Of a DNA stretch of 64,000 bases, positions 15,584-26,765 are shown one piece after another. A program made the translations under genes and the position numbers. Within the stretch, counting starts at the first letter, position 1, and each line of letters starts with the position of its first letter. Below the pieces are notes generated by a model that saw only the letters and a program-made list of their open reading frames with translations, did no database searches and was not told where the DNA came from. The DNA is from Branchiostoma floridae (taxonomy: Eukaryota; Chordata; Leptocardii; Amphioxiformes; Branchiostomatidae), in assembly GCF_000003815.2 (NCBI RefSeq), contig NC_049983.1, positions 9,610,779-9,674,778 on the forward strand, written 5' to 3'.

Positions 15584-16301
15584 TTAGGCAATAATACGTA
15601 GCCATTTGTACCTTGACCAATATGTCCGCGACAAGCACCTCATCCGAAACACTGTGGCTTCCGGGTTAGTCGCAGTGTCGGTTGGTTATGTATCTGAACT
15701 AAGGCCATGTTTGTTGATTGTATGGATCGTTTTCAACGGGAAAAAGGCTTTTAACCATACTGTAGATCGCACAAGCAGGTGCACATGAACAAATGTGTGC
15801 CGTATTCTGACGTCATAGAATGAGAAAGTAAATTCCAAAGTCAAATAAGAAGACGTGAAAGAACAATACTAAAAAAGATTTTGTTCAGTATACCATGTTA
15901 TGTGTTCAGTCATTTGTTCAACTGCCCTGACAATTAATACTGCAGGCCGGCAACCTATTCTTTGGGGCAACCCATTGGATGCCGTCCATATAATAACATT
16001 TGATCTACATGGACTAAACTAAAAAGATACAACTTAAGATTCCCGGACCCTCCCCAGAGTTTAATGACTTTTCAAAACCATTCCCTATATCAATGTTTTC
16101 CCTTAGTCATAAGAATGTTTCCCTCGGCAAGGCCACTTTCGTGTCAGTTTTTTTTTTTTTTTGTCGTGTGACTTCCAGCCATTCTATTACGGAGATGGAC
16201 GTTGACAATGGCCTATAAATGAAAATATGGTACGCCACAAGAGAGCCAAATCTTGTACGACACATTTATGGCTATTCCCCAAATGCTCTTCATCTGCTGT
16301 C

Positions 16302-16302
<1 letters not shown>

Positions 16303-16366
<64 letters not shown>
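16303..16366. repeat. (TA)n microsatellite
   Basis: About 30 TA dinucleotides with one interruption, in the upstream part of the exon 1C unit. Confidence 0.95.
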
Positions 16367-16367
<1 letters not shown>

Positions 16368-16510
16368 GTCTAAGGCACGGTGACTGAGAATTATGGCATG
16401 ATTCTAGTTCATCCCTAGAAATGTACTTGTGACACAAGTTGACAAGCGTCCAATCAGCGGGACTAGGCGCCATTCGACCTTTACCCTCTGTGAACTTTGC
16501 ACTTGTTGCA

Positions 16511-16526
16511 TGAACCAGTTTGATCC
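16511..16526 (+). promoter_or_regulatory. altered DR1-like site before UGT exon 1C
   Basis: Reads TGAACCAGTTTGATCC: the same block as in units B and D but with three extra bases (CAG) inside the motif, which breaks its spacing. Confidence 0.35.
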
Positions 16527-16570
16527 CTTCGTTTAAGCGTTGAAAGAATTTTGGGGACAAGTTCAGCAAC

Positions 16571-17434
16571 ATGGGAAGTGCATTGAAGCTTCGACGTTCT
16601 GCTATTCTGCTAGTTTTTCTGGGTTTTCTGATCAGACACAAGAGCAACGCAGAGAATGTTCTGTTGGTACCCCGGCCAATTGGCGACAGTCACTGGATAA
16701 CTCTGGCCAAACTTGGCCGTGCTTTGGTGGATGAGGGTCATGCCGTCACTGTGATTGTTTCAGAGGACCTTGTGGGAAAACGGCGGACAGAGTGGCCTGA
16801 CTTTAACTTTGAGGCATTCCAAGATCAAGGAACCCAAACAGAACTCCAGGCTCTACAAGACCAAGCGTATTTTGTGGCTGGAGAATTGGCTCTCTTCAAA
16901 TTTTACGCTTCTGCGTCTGAAGGGTTCAAACAATACTGTTCCCTGTTGCTGGCTAACAGTAACCTTCTTGCTCGGCTGAGAACATCTCGGTACAGCGTGG
17001 TGATTTCTGACCCCCGTTCACCTTGTGGCGCTATCCTCTCAGCCCTTCTAGACTTCCGGGTCTCCCACATCGCCTTTATGCGTACAGATCAGTCCTTTCT
17101 TGATGTAAAGGCTACAGGTGTGCCACTGCCCCTGTCATACGTACCATTCATACTTACCGATTTTACCGACGATATGACCTTTCTACAGCGACTTCAGAAC
17201 TTTGTCTTTTATACCATAATATCAGTGTTGGCACGTCAACGTGTGAGTAGCGACTATAACGAACTGGTACGTAGGTACATTGGCGAGGAAGAGACTATTC
17301 AGAGCGTGACGTCACGTACGGAGCTGTGGCTTTATCAAACTGACAATGGTCTGCTGGATTTTCCTCGTCCCAGCATGCCCAACATGGTTCATGTCGGAGG
17401 ACTGAATGCCCGTGCGGCCGTTCCCCTTACGAAG
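16571..17434 (+). CDS. UGT alternative first exon 1C
   Basis: 288 codons, open throughout. It starts MGSALKLRRSAILLVFLGF, a signal peptide. The catalytic His is in GDSHWITLAK and the Asp in VVISDPRSPCG, where FFP of the other copies is RSP. Three to five residues are missing from the variable stretch around residues 105-120 (ALFKFYASASEGF), and one Leu is added in TDNGLLDFPR. It ends ACGAAG|GTGAGT, so the last residue is Lys where the other copies have Glu. Phase 0 fits the acceptor at 24428. It is the most diverged of the intact copies in the acceptor-binding half, so a different substrate range is likely. Confidence 0.9.
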
Positions 17435-17802
17435 GTGAGTTAGGCAATACTTGAAATACCTTAACCAACATGTCTGCGCCCGAGCACCTCATATGAGACT
17501 ACGTGGCTTCCGGGTCAGCCCACGCATTGTCCGTTTTTAATGTATCTGAACTTAACTTAAAAAAAAGATTACATGGTCCTGGAGGGTTTTTGAAAATCAT
17601 TCCCTGTATCAATGTTTGTAGCCCTGTGCCCTCCCCTCAATCATCATGACCTCTCCCACGTCAAGTTCCAGCAAGACTATTGTGGAACTAAACGTCGACA
17701 AGGGTCTATGACAACATGGTCCGCCACAAGACAGCCGTACCTCACGGCTATCCCCCAAACTTGCTGAGCCCTTTATTTGCTGGTAAGCTATATATGTATA
17801 TA

Positions 17803-19736
17803 GACATCATTGACTCACGCCGTGCTGCACGCTTACGTGGAGATCTGACGGAGTATCGCCGACTCAATGGAATCCGCAACATAGCTATTCGCCAGGACCG
17901 TGAGAAGTACTGGACGGATCAAGCTGCTAAGCTCGAAGCTGCAGCAGAGCGGAATGACCAGCGACAAGTCTACAGGCTCCTACGTCAAGCCAAGGCTGGC
18001 CCACGACAACGCAGTTTCCTCATCAAAGACAGCGACGGCAACATCATCTCTACAGAGTCCGACTGTATCCACAGATGGAAGGAACATTTCAGCCAGCTGC
18101 TCAACCACCCTCCAGTACCAGAGGACCCTACACTCTCCGAAGCAGCCAGTGCGACTGATGCCACAAACGCAGACTGTCCCGTAACTCCTGTTACTCCGGA
18201 CGAGGTGAAGGCCGCCCTGGGTAAACTAAAGAATGGGAAAGCCCCTGGGATCTGCAACATAACGGCTGAGATGCTGAAGGCAGGAGGGGATCACATGATT
18301 CAGTGGCTTACTCAGATAGTGAACCATGTGTGGGTCCTGGAGACACTCCCTGATGACTGGAGGCGAGGGATCATCCTGCCTTTCTGGAAAAGGAAGGGAG
18401 ACCAGCTGGTGTGCAGCAACCACAGAGGCATCACCCTACTCTCCATTCCAGGCAAGCTGTTCACCCGTATCCTCCTCACCAGAGCCATCCCTGCCATCAG
18501 GAGCAGGCGGCGCCCGCAACAGGCAGGCTTCATGCCAAACCGCTCCACCATCGACCACATTTCTGCACTCCGTCTGGCTATCGAGAAGGCCCGGGAGTTC
18601 AGAAAGGACCGTCACCTCTACATCGCATTCATCGACCTCCGAGCGGCGTTCAACACGGTAGACCACGCCTCCCTCTGGAAAATCCTGAGACTTCTTGGAG
18701 CACCTCAGAAGACAATTTCCCTCTTCCAGCAGCTGTACAACTCCGCGGAGAGCTGCGTCAGAGTAAACGGGAAAGAGTCCGAGTGGTTCTCCATCAACAG
18801 TGGGGTCAGACAAGGATGCGTGGCTGCACCGGATCTCTTCAACTGCATCATCGACTATCTGATGTCCAGGGTCTGTGAGCGTGTCCCCGGGGTATCTTTC
18901 GGGCAGTACAACCTGGCGGACATAGAGTATGCCGACGACACTTCCCTGCTTGCCGATGACCTGACCCGACTTCAAGACGCTCTCACAGTCTACGACGAGG
19001 AGGCCAAGAAGCTTGGACTCAGTATCAACTGGGGCAAGACGGAACTGATGCATGTTGGAGACGGCCCTGACCCTGAACCCTTCATCTTCAGCGGCTGCCC
19101 TGTCAAGTTTGTCTCCACATTCAAGTACCTGGGTTCTATCATCTCTAAGACTGGTGACTTGAAGCCAGAGATAAATCAACGACGTGCCCAGGCCTCCGCT
19201 GTCCTACAGTCCCTGTGGAAACCACTTTGGCGACACAGACATGTCTCCTTACAGACCAAACAGCGCGTGTACAACTCTTCCGTCGTATCAGTCCTTCTGT
19301 ACGGCTCCGAAACCTGGCCTCTGAGCAACACCTTGGCAGCCCGTCTCGATGGGTTTGACAGCAGAGCCCTGAGGAGAATCACATGCACTCGCTGGCAAGA
19401 GCATGTGCGTAACAGCGACCTCCGGGAGCAGACCGGACAACCTCCTGCCTCTAGCCTCGCTGCCATGAGAAGAGTCCGCTGGTATGGCCACATCCTTCGC
19501 CTCCCCCCAGAACACCCTACGAGAGCCCTGCTAGACTTCGATCCCAAGCAGGCAGGATGGCGGCGACCACGGGGGGCGCCTCGCACCCGCTGGATGGACG
19601 TGGTGACCAGAGATCTCCGCAGCATCAACATCACACCCCAGCAGGCGCAGCCAGCAGCATTGAACAGAGGGCGGTGGAGAACTCTAGTGCACGCAGTCGG
19701 CTCTACGCACCATGTGCAAGAGGATGAGAGTTAGAG
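17803..19736 (+). mobile_element. 5'-truncated LINE with a long open reverse transcriptase frame
   Basis: A non-LTR retrotransposon with one uninterrupted frame ending at 19734. It covers the linker before the polymerase, the reverse transcriptase (GKAPGICNITAEMLK, SNHRGITLLSIPGKLF, QQAGFMPNRSTIDHI, FIDLRAAFNTVDH, NSGVRQGCVAAP, EYADDTSLLADD) and a C-terminal region with a CTRWQEHVRN zinc-knuckle-like part. The upstream endonuclease is absent, so it was truncated on insertion. TATATATGTATAT directly flanks both ends (about 17789 and 19737), a 13-bp target duplication. The 3' end falls directly after the stop codon with no poly-A. The clade is not settled by eye. The open frame and matching duplications indicate a young insertion. 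Confidence 0.88.
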
Positions 19737-20078
19737 TATATATGTATATGCGTACGACCATGGTACGTACAAGTGATTGTGGCAGGCCTGTACGTATTGT
19801 TTATCGACAAGAAGCCCTTTGAACAGTCCCGGTTTGATGCTTCAGTGTGATTGGATGGCCGTGTCTTGCTCGGAATTTAGTTTCTGATCCTATTATAAGA
19901 CCTTATAAAGCGCGTGATAAGACGAAGACCGTACCATTAACTTAGTGTAAGGCACGATGACTGAGAATTATGGCATGATACTATTTCCTACATAGGAATG
20001 TACTTGTAGAGAGGTACAAACTAGCAGGACCAGGCGCCATTGCGACCTTTACCCTTTGTGCACTATGCACTTGTTGCA

Positions 20079-20091
20079 TGAACTTTGATCC
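20079..20091 (+). promoter_or_regulatory. HNF4/DR1-like site before UGT exon 1D
   Basis: TGAACTTTGATCC in the same context as in unit B, 61 bp before the start codon. Confidence 0.4.
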
Positions 20092-20139
20092 CACCGCTTA
20101 AGCACTGAACGAATTTGGGAAAGGAACAAGGTTCGCAAC

Positions 20140-21009
20140 ATGGGAATTGTATCGAAGCCCCGATGGTTCGTTATTCTGCAAGTTTTCCTGGGTATTCTGG
20201 TGAGATACAGGAGTGGTGCAGAGAAGGTCCTGCTGGTGCCTCCGCCAACTAGCGACAGTCACTGGATAGCTCTAGCCAAGATTGGTCGTGCTTTGGTGGA
20301 TAGAGGTCATGTCGTCACTGTGATTGTTTCAGAGGACATTGTGGGAAAACGGCGGGCAGAGTGGCCTGACTTTCAGTTTGAGGCATTCCGTGATCAAGGA
20401 ACCCGAGCAGCACTCAGGGCTCAACAAGACCAAACCCATTCTGCAGCTGGGAAATTATCTCTCAATGAAGAAGGACAAGTATTCAAATCTGCGTGTAGAG
20501 AGTTCGCTAAATATTGTGGAATGATGCTGGCTGACAGTAACCTTGTGCATCAACTGAGAACGTCACGGTACAGTGTGGTGATTTCTGACCCCTTTTTTCC
20601 TTGTGCCGCTATCCTCTCAGCCCATCGAGACTTCCGGGTCCCCCACATCGCCGTTATGCGTGGAGATCCATTCTTTCTTGATGTAAAGGCTACTGGTGTA
20701 CCGCTGCCCCTTTCATACGTACCATTCCTATTTACCGATTTTACCGATGACATGACCTTTCTACAGCGACTTCAGAACATTGTCTTGTCTACTGTTGTAC
20801 CAGTTATAGCACAACAGGGTGTGAGTAGCTACTATAACGAACTGGTCCGGAAGTACATTGGCGAGGAAGAAACTATTCAAAGCGTGACGTCACGTACGGA
20901 CCTGTGGCTCTATAGAACCGACAATGTGCTGGACTTCCCTCGTCCCAGCATGCCCAACATGGTTCAGGTTGGAGGACTGAACGTCCGTGCGGCCGTTCCC
21001 CTCACTGAG
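20140..21009 (+). CDS. UGT alternative first exon 1D
   Basis: 290 codons, intact. It starts MGIVSKPRWFVILQVFLGIL, a signal peptide in which the arginine-rich start of the sisters is changed. The catalytic His is in SDSHWIALAK and the Asp in VVISDPFFPCA. The stretch around residues 100-125 (KLSLNEEGQVFKSACREFAK) is unlike any sister, and so is IAQQGVSSYYNEL near residue 230. From there to the donor (CTGAG|GTGAGT) it is nearly identical to 1A and 1E. Phase 0 fits the constant exons. Confidence 0.92.
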
Positions 21010-21120
21010 GTGAGTTAGGCGGGTTGCAGCTTGACTCGTATTGACCATACGTATAGCGCCCCGGCCCTCGCGCGAAACTCCGTTGTTACCCCCATAAAAA
21101 TGGAAGCATTGTTTGTGTAT

Positions 21121-21133
21121 ATGTATGTGTGTA

Positions 21134-21190
<57 letters not shown>
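21121..21190. repeat. (TG)n microsatellite
   Basis: About 30 TG units directly downstream of exon 1D. Confidence 0.95.
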
Positions 21191-21194
<4 letters not shown>

Positions 21195-21424
21195 CTCTGT
21201 CTACCTGCATTTCCGGATATTTTTGTTCAGCATAACTTGAGAGCCTCGTGATGGATTGTAATGATATTGAAATACGGGTAGGTGTTGGAAAGGTGTGTGA
21301 CCTTGGTACTGCAGCAATACTCCCAGTTTTTGGCGACGCCACAGGGGCGAGCCTGATAGTATAATTTGTGACCGTTTGACAAGAATTCCCAGGCATGTCA
21401 GGAATTTTTCTACAGACATGTGCA

Positions 21425-21905
21425 GATGCATCTCCCTTTAGAGGGGAATAACTCGGGAATGGGTTGACGGATCTTCATGATATTTCGAATTTAAATAGCT
21501 TTAGCGATGCCTTACAAAACTAAATGCAAATCATGCAAAACAGGGGCTAATTTGCATAATTGATGAGGACAGTTTATTAAAAAATACACTGCATTTCATG
21601 TTAGAATGCTAATAATATTCCACATATAACTAAAAAGGAGAGAAATATTAGGCTTACTGTTAAGGATATATCCGATTGGCAAAAATTCCCGAAATTCCAC
21701 AACAATTCGTCCTCGCAAATGCACCATCCTTTTGAAAGGGAATAACTCGGGAAAGGGTTGACGGATCATCGTGATTTTTTATATGTAGATAACTTCGGAG
21801 ATGCCTTCCATAAATAAGGACTATTAGTGAAACCAGGGGCTAATTTGCATAATTAATGAGCACAGTTTACTAAGTCACAGTATTTCATTGCTGCTAGGGA
21901 AAACT
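21425..21905 (+). repeat. two degenerate tandem copies of a dispersed repeat
   Basis: Copies near 21430-21560 and 21730-21870 share GGGAATAACTCGGGAA, GGGTTGACGGATC and CAGGGGCTAATTTGCATAAT. No coding content; probably a non-autonomous mobile repeat. Confidence 0.65.
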
Positions 21906-22311
21906 AGAAGAGAGAAATCTCGATAGACATCAATTATGTAAATTGTTACCTAATTTGCATAAATTATGAGAAACTGTTATTATAGTGTTAAATGACAAAA
22001 ATTTTATTCTGGTATTTGGTAGAAACATGTACGTTAAGTTGAACATGCAGACGTAAGTCATGCAAATTAGGGTTCACGTACATGATTTATGACAAAATGC
22101 TACAACAGCTTTCTTTGCTAAGACTTTCATTCCTTGAATACATTGTTATTTAGGTAGATATGTTTTATGCAGATGAGGACCTTATCTATATAATCAATGA
22201 GAAACATTTATGATAGGTCACTCGTCACAAGAGATCACCTTTCTTGTTACCAGCAATGCCCTACAAACATCCATCGCGCAAAATAATATTCATACATACA
22301 GCTAGGCGAAA

Positions 22312-22764
22312 TTGAACACAAATACAACACACCTACAACAACAATCATTAATATCTATAAACAATAAAACCGTCGCCATGGCTATAGTTTTATTGCCACA
22401 CTGTATTTTTTGTCCTAGACATGCTATGGTCTCGAGTTTCTGGTGGCAGATAGCTTATGATGTAAGGAAGGAATGCCCACCTAGCAATTTGCCTCTGGAA
22501 CTGCAGGGGCGTTTTAGTCAGAAAGTTTCACCATGGATAAATAAACAACGGAAAGGCTGGTTGAAAGGACCATCGCAAAAAAAATATATTATACTAACTA
22601 CAGACTCATTTGCCTTATCAATGGGACAAGGTGAAAAATTGAATGTACAAAGTAAGGCTCTGGACAGTTCATGGAGGTGTAAGATCTCCGAACTCTTGTT
22701 TCTTGAGTGCCCCGCATCCTTCGACCACTTAGATTTGAGTACATGTCGAGGTATTTCATCATGA
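22312..22764 (+). mobile_element. possible fossil of a DIRS-like retrotransposon (RNase H region)
   Basis: The frame shows FWWQIAYDVRKE, then YIILTTDSFALSMGQGE and SWRCKISELLFLE, a spacing that recalls the RNase H part of DIRS-type elements. It is short and broken, and no ends were found. Identification is tentative. Confidence 0.3.
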
Positions 22765-23202
22765 ACAAAACGTCCATGTTCCCCCAGCTTCATAATTTTC
22801 CAATTGTCAAGTACTAGTTCCTAACCAATTTACTTGTGTTATTTTCCCCACTTTAACACTTCCCCTTCCCACGATAGATACCGAATACCGCTTAGACTAA
22901 AAGTGACACCGAGAATGTCCGCACGGACATGCCAGCCGAAGACGCGTGAGAACTCCATCCCGTACGAGCAGCTCATTGTGTACCTACGTGCATGTACCTC
23001 GTTACCCAATCGCTATGACCCTATGCAAACAACAGATACTAGTTCCTTGATAACTATGATTGGCTATGATTGGTCCAAAAGCCATCAGCTTTGTACAAAC
23101 TTCCAATCCTATCTCTGCTTGTATTTTGGAAAGTTTATTTTGCAACAAAATTGACCTAGATACAATTTAAATAGATTAAGTAGACAGCATTATCATAGTT
23201 TT

Positions 23203-23213
23203 AACCTTTGATC
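23203..23213 (+). promoter_or_regulatory. weak DR1-like site before UGT exon 1E
   Basis: AACCTTTGATC lies 32 bp before the 1E start. The upstream block shared by B, C and D is otherwise not recognisable here, so this exon may be regulated differently. Confidence 0.25.
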
Positions 23214-23244
23214 ACTCCTAAAACCAGTCCACAAGCGCAGCAAC

Positions 23245-24111
23245 ATGGGAATGGGGCCGAAGCTGCTATGTTCCGCCATTCTGCTAGTTTTCCTGGGTTT
23301 TCTGATCAGACACAGGAGCAACGCAGAGAAGGTCCTGCTGGTACCTCGGCCAACTAGCGACAGTCACTGGATAGCTCTAGCCAAGACTGGTCGTGCTTTG
23401 GTGGATAGAGGTCATGTCGTCATTGTGATTGTTTCAGAGGAGATTGAGGGAAAACGACGGGCAGAGTGGCCTGACTTTAAGTTTGAGGCATTCCAAGATC
23501 AAGGAACCCGAGCAGCAATTCAGGCACTACAAGACCAAGCATATTTTGTGGCTGGTAAATTGTCTCTCCGCCAAGTAAGAGAGCGATTATCTTCTTTGTT
23601 AGAAGAGCTACATTATTGTGCCCTATTGCTGTCGGACAGTAACCTTGTGGATCAACTGAGAACATCCCAGTACAGTGTGGTGATTTCTGACCCCTTTTTT
23701 CCTTGTGGCGCTATCCTCTCAGCCCATCTAGATTCCCGGGTCCCCCACATCGCCGTTTTGCGTCTGGATCCTTTCTTTCTTGATGTAAAGGCTACAGGTG
23801 TACCGCTTCCCCTGTCATACATTCCATTTATATTTTCCGATTATACCGACGGCATGACCTTTCTACAGCGACTTCAGAACGTTGTCTTGTCTACTGTTGC
23901 TCCAGTGATAGCACGTCGAAATGTGAATATGAACTATAACGAATTGGTACGTAGGTATATCGGCGAGGAAGAAACTATTCAAAGCGTGACGTCACGTACG
24001 GACCTGTGGCTCTATAGAACCGACAATGTGCTGGACTTCCCTCGTCCCAGCATGCCCAACATGGTTCAGGTTGGAGGACTGAACGTCCGTGCGGCTGTTC
24101 CCCTCACTGAG
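23245..24111 (+). CDS. UGT alternative first exon 1E, nearest the constant exons
   Basis: 289 codons, intact. It starts MGMGPKLLCSAILLVFLGFL. The catalytic His is in SDSHWIALAK and the Asp in VVISDPFFPCG. The variable stretch reads KLSLRQVRERLSSLLEEL and the second one IARRNVNMNYNEL. The donor is CTGAG|GTGAAT, weaker than the GTGAGT of the others. If unspliced, the frame continues 44 codons into the intron and stops at 24241-24243, giving a lumenal protein without membrane anchor. Only 316 bp separate it from the first constant exon, so 1E plus the constant exons make a self-sufficient UGT gene. The others depend on skipping over it. Confidence 0.92.
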
Positions 24112-24427
24112 GTGAATTATCCTACTACTGGATCGGACGTGAGGATTGAAAAAAACCATTACATTGATTCAACTGCGCATCCCGATAGTTCCTATAAGCC
24201 ATTTCACTGTGTACATGCGCAAATCAAAGATGCTAGCCCATGAGAATACGCTAAGCACGTCTGCCCATTGTTACGAGACAAGACCTCTTCACAAGTCAGG
24301 GAAATTCACCTTTGACCTGTGCATACGCAGTTGGATCTCTTAAAGGGCTTATGTCGGAACTGTCGGCAATGAAACACTGTCCAAGTTTAGGGCGAAAATT
24401 CACTATTGGTGATTTATCTTTCTACAG

Positions 24428-25914
24428 GACATTGAAGCGTTTGTCCAGAGCTCTGGAGACGACGGAGTGATTGTCGTCAGTTTCGGGTCTATGGTCAAGA
24501 CGATGTCGACAGAGAGGCAAGAAGTCTTCGCGGCAGCCTTCGCCCGACTCCGGCAGAAGGTGGTGTGGCGGTACGTGGGAGAGAAGCCGGCCGGTCTGGG
24601 CAACAACACCAAGTTGCTGGCGTGGCTGCCTCAAAACGACTTGCTGGGTAAAGTTCTCATTATAAGACAAATACTTTTTTGGAAATTATACAACTGAAGT
24701 AATGGGAATACATGAGTAATATATGAGGACATACACTAATAGATAAATGTACAATAAAACCAATCATTCATGGGATCCCATGTCTGTAATATGCTTAACC
24801 CAGGTTTTCCGATCTTTCCTCACTCCACCCCGGGGTGAAAATTCGAACCTGACTTCGGTTGGGGGTAAGCGGTGGAAGGAAAGAATGATCTCCACCTTTA
24901 AGTAGATTAACAACCCACTGCCCTACGTCTGTGGGACAACCTTAACCTTTTCTTTTTACCTTTCTCTCTGTAGACATGCAGGATTTTTTCAAACGATTTA
25001 CTAATGTCTTGATACTTGCTCTACTTGTTGTAGCCCACCCAAAGACCAGAGCCTTCATCACTCACGCTGGGTCGAACGGCCTGTACGAGGCCCTGCACCA
25101 CGGCGTGCCAATGGTCTGTCTGCCGCTGTTCGGGGATCAACCCGCCAACGCCGCCCGGGTGGTGGCCAGGGGACTCGGGGTGAAGCTGGACTTCAGCACG
25201 GTCACCTCCGACCAGTTGTACGAGGCCATTCTTCTTGTTGTCACCAACAACAGGTACGGCTTCTGTCGTTTGTATATACAGGGTTTGTTACAAATCAAAC
25301 GGTCTTAAGAGCGTACTTGTTTTCAGATGTGTTGAGGAAGATATACATACAACTGCATCTTTATATCTATATCGACATATCTATTTGTCTTTACACACAC
25401 ACATACACACATACAAAGGTACATGTATACGTGTGTGTGTGTGTGTGTGTGTGATATTATATTTATATAACGTTATATGACTATAAATTAGAGAAAGAGA
25501 TATTCTTCATCTCTTTATCTTTGATTCAGTGTGGTATTAAATTTGGCACCTATATCATAAAGATTGGTGAAATGTTATTCGACACATATACACAAAGGTG
25601 ATAACAAGTACGTTTTGTATCTTCTCCACAGTTACCGTGAGACTGCAGCACGCCTGTCCCGCCTGCACCGTGACCAGCCCCAGTCACCCATGGAGCGGGC
25701 CGTCTGGTGGATAGAACACGTCATCAAACATGGTGGACTGCCCCATCTCCGCGCACGCGCCGTGGAGCTGCCATGGTACCAGTACTACCTGTTAGACGTT
25801 GCTGCTTTCCTATTGGCTGGCTGTGTAGCTGTCCTGGGTACCGTGTGGTACAGCTGTACGTTCTTCTGTAGAAAGTGTTGTACTAAAGGTGGCGGCAAGC
25901 TGAAGTCTCAATAG
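24428..25914 (+). CDS. UGT constant exons 2-4 (donor-sugar domain and membrane anchor)
   Basis: Three exons, 24428-24647 (220 bp), 25034-25253 (220 bp) and 25632-25914, encode 240 residues. They bind UDP-sugar and anchor the enzyme. Exon 2 starts DIEAFVQSSGDDGVIVVSFG and ends in WLPQNDLL. Exon 3 carries the UGT signature, from FITHAGSNGLYEALHHGVP through MVCLPLFGDQPANA. Exon 4 carries RLHRDQPQSPMERAVWWIEHV and a transmembrane helix (YLLDVAAFLLAGCVAVLG). The protein ends CCTKGGGKLKSQ, a KxKxx-type endoplasmic-reticulum retention tail. Phases are 0, 1 and 2 at the three acceptors and fit all five upstream donors. Only one such set exists in the window. In vertebrate UGT1/UGT2 genes the same interval is exons of 132, 88 and 220 bp; 132 plus 88 equals the 220 seen here. 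Confidence 0.93.
24790..24935 (+). mobile_element. SINE fragment between UGT constant exons
   Basis: Carries TTTCCTCACTCCACCCCGGG and CCTGACTTCGGTTGGGGG, the body of the SINE seen at 6067, without a tRNA head. Confidence 0.6.
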
Positions 25915-26482
25915 TAGACACTAGGTAATATCAACCTTGAGATTTATCAATAGGCAATTTTCCTTTCGAAATGCTTTAGGGTATGTGGATCGTCTTGAGT
26001 AGAGATTGATTTTTTGTAGAAAAGATTAAGTGATATATTCTATGCAAATAAGGACTGCAATGGCATAACCAATGTAATACGCTGGTACGTAGCTGACCTT
26101 TGCTACAGCCACCTCATAAAGCCAATGCGTTCGCTTCGTTCACACGTTGGATTTATTCGGTAGATAAAGCAAAGGACCAGGCATAAAGAATTGTTACATA
26201 GGTGATAACAGTAACAAAGTATTCTTCAGGTTCAGTTTTTACATACTTTAATTTCCAATTGCAAGACATTACATGTAAATACAATGGATTTTCTAAAAAT
26301 GTAGTGAAAGAATAACATAATATTAATTAATAAAGTCTACATAGGTTTCACAAATACAGTGCATATTAAACACAGACCTTATCTCCAGCAAGAGTTTACC
26401 TGATACCTGATCCGTGCTATAATATCATCATTCGTTTCCTTTTTTATAATTGCGCATATTCCAGTCTTGAACCGGTATAATA

Positions 26483-26520
<38 letters not shown>

Positions 26521-26765
26521 ACAGTAGGATCCACATAGTGTTTGGAAAGGTCGTACAGTGTGATTTTTTCAGCAGTCCCCCTTAGGGCTTGATCCTATTT
26601 CTACTAATATTGTATTCATATCAGGGGTTGTCAAATCAATCCCTATCAACAAATGATAACACATTAAAATATAAAGTGCCCTAAATCGTGCATCTGACAT
26701 CATCTGCAGCTGTACTTCCTTAGATTACCACCTTAGAAAAAGATTGAGGGGTTAGCCTTGTAACG
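25915..26765. other. convergent intergenic region, UGT 3' side and methyltransferase 3' side
   Basis: No gene. A (TA)n tract lies at about 26484-26518. An AATAAA on the plus strand near 26329 could polyadenylate the UGT transcripts, about 415 bp after the stop. Confidence 0.5.

Noticed and set aside
14934-15638. Several frames of 60-160 codons after UGT exon 1B
   Set aside because: They lie within the Harbinger-like MITE and run over its ends; no known protein.
18436-19179. 247-codon minus-strand gene
   Set aside because: Shadow of the LINE reverse transcriptase frame in GC-rich sequence.
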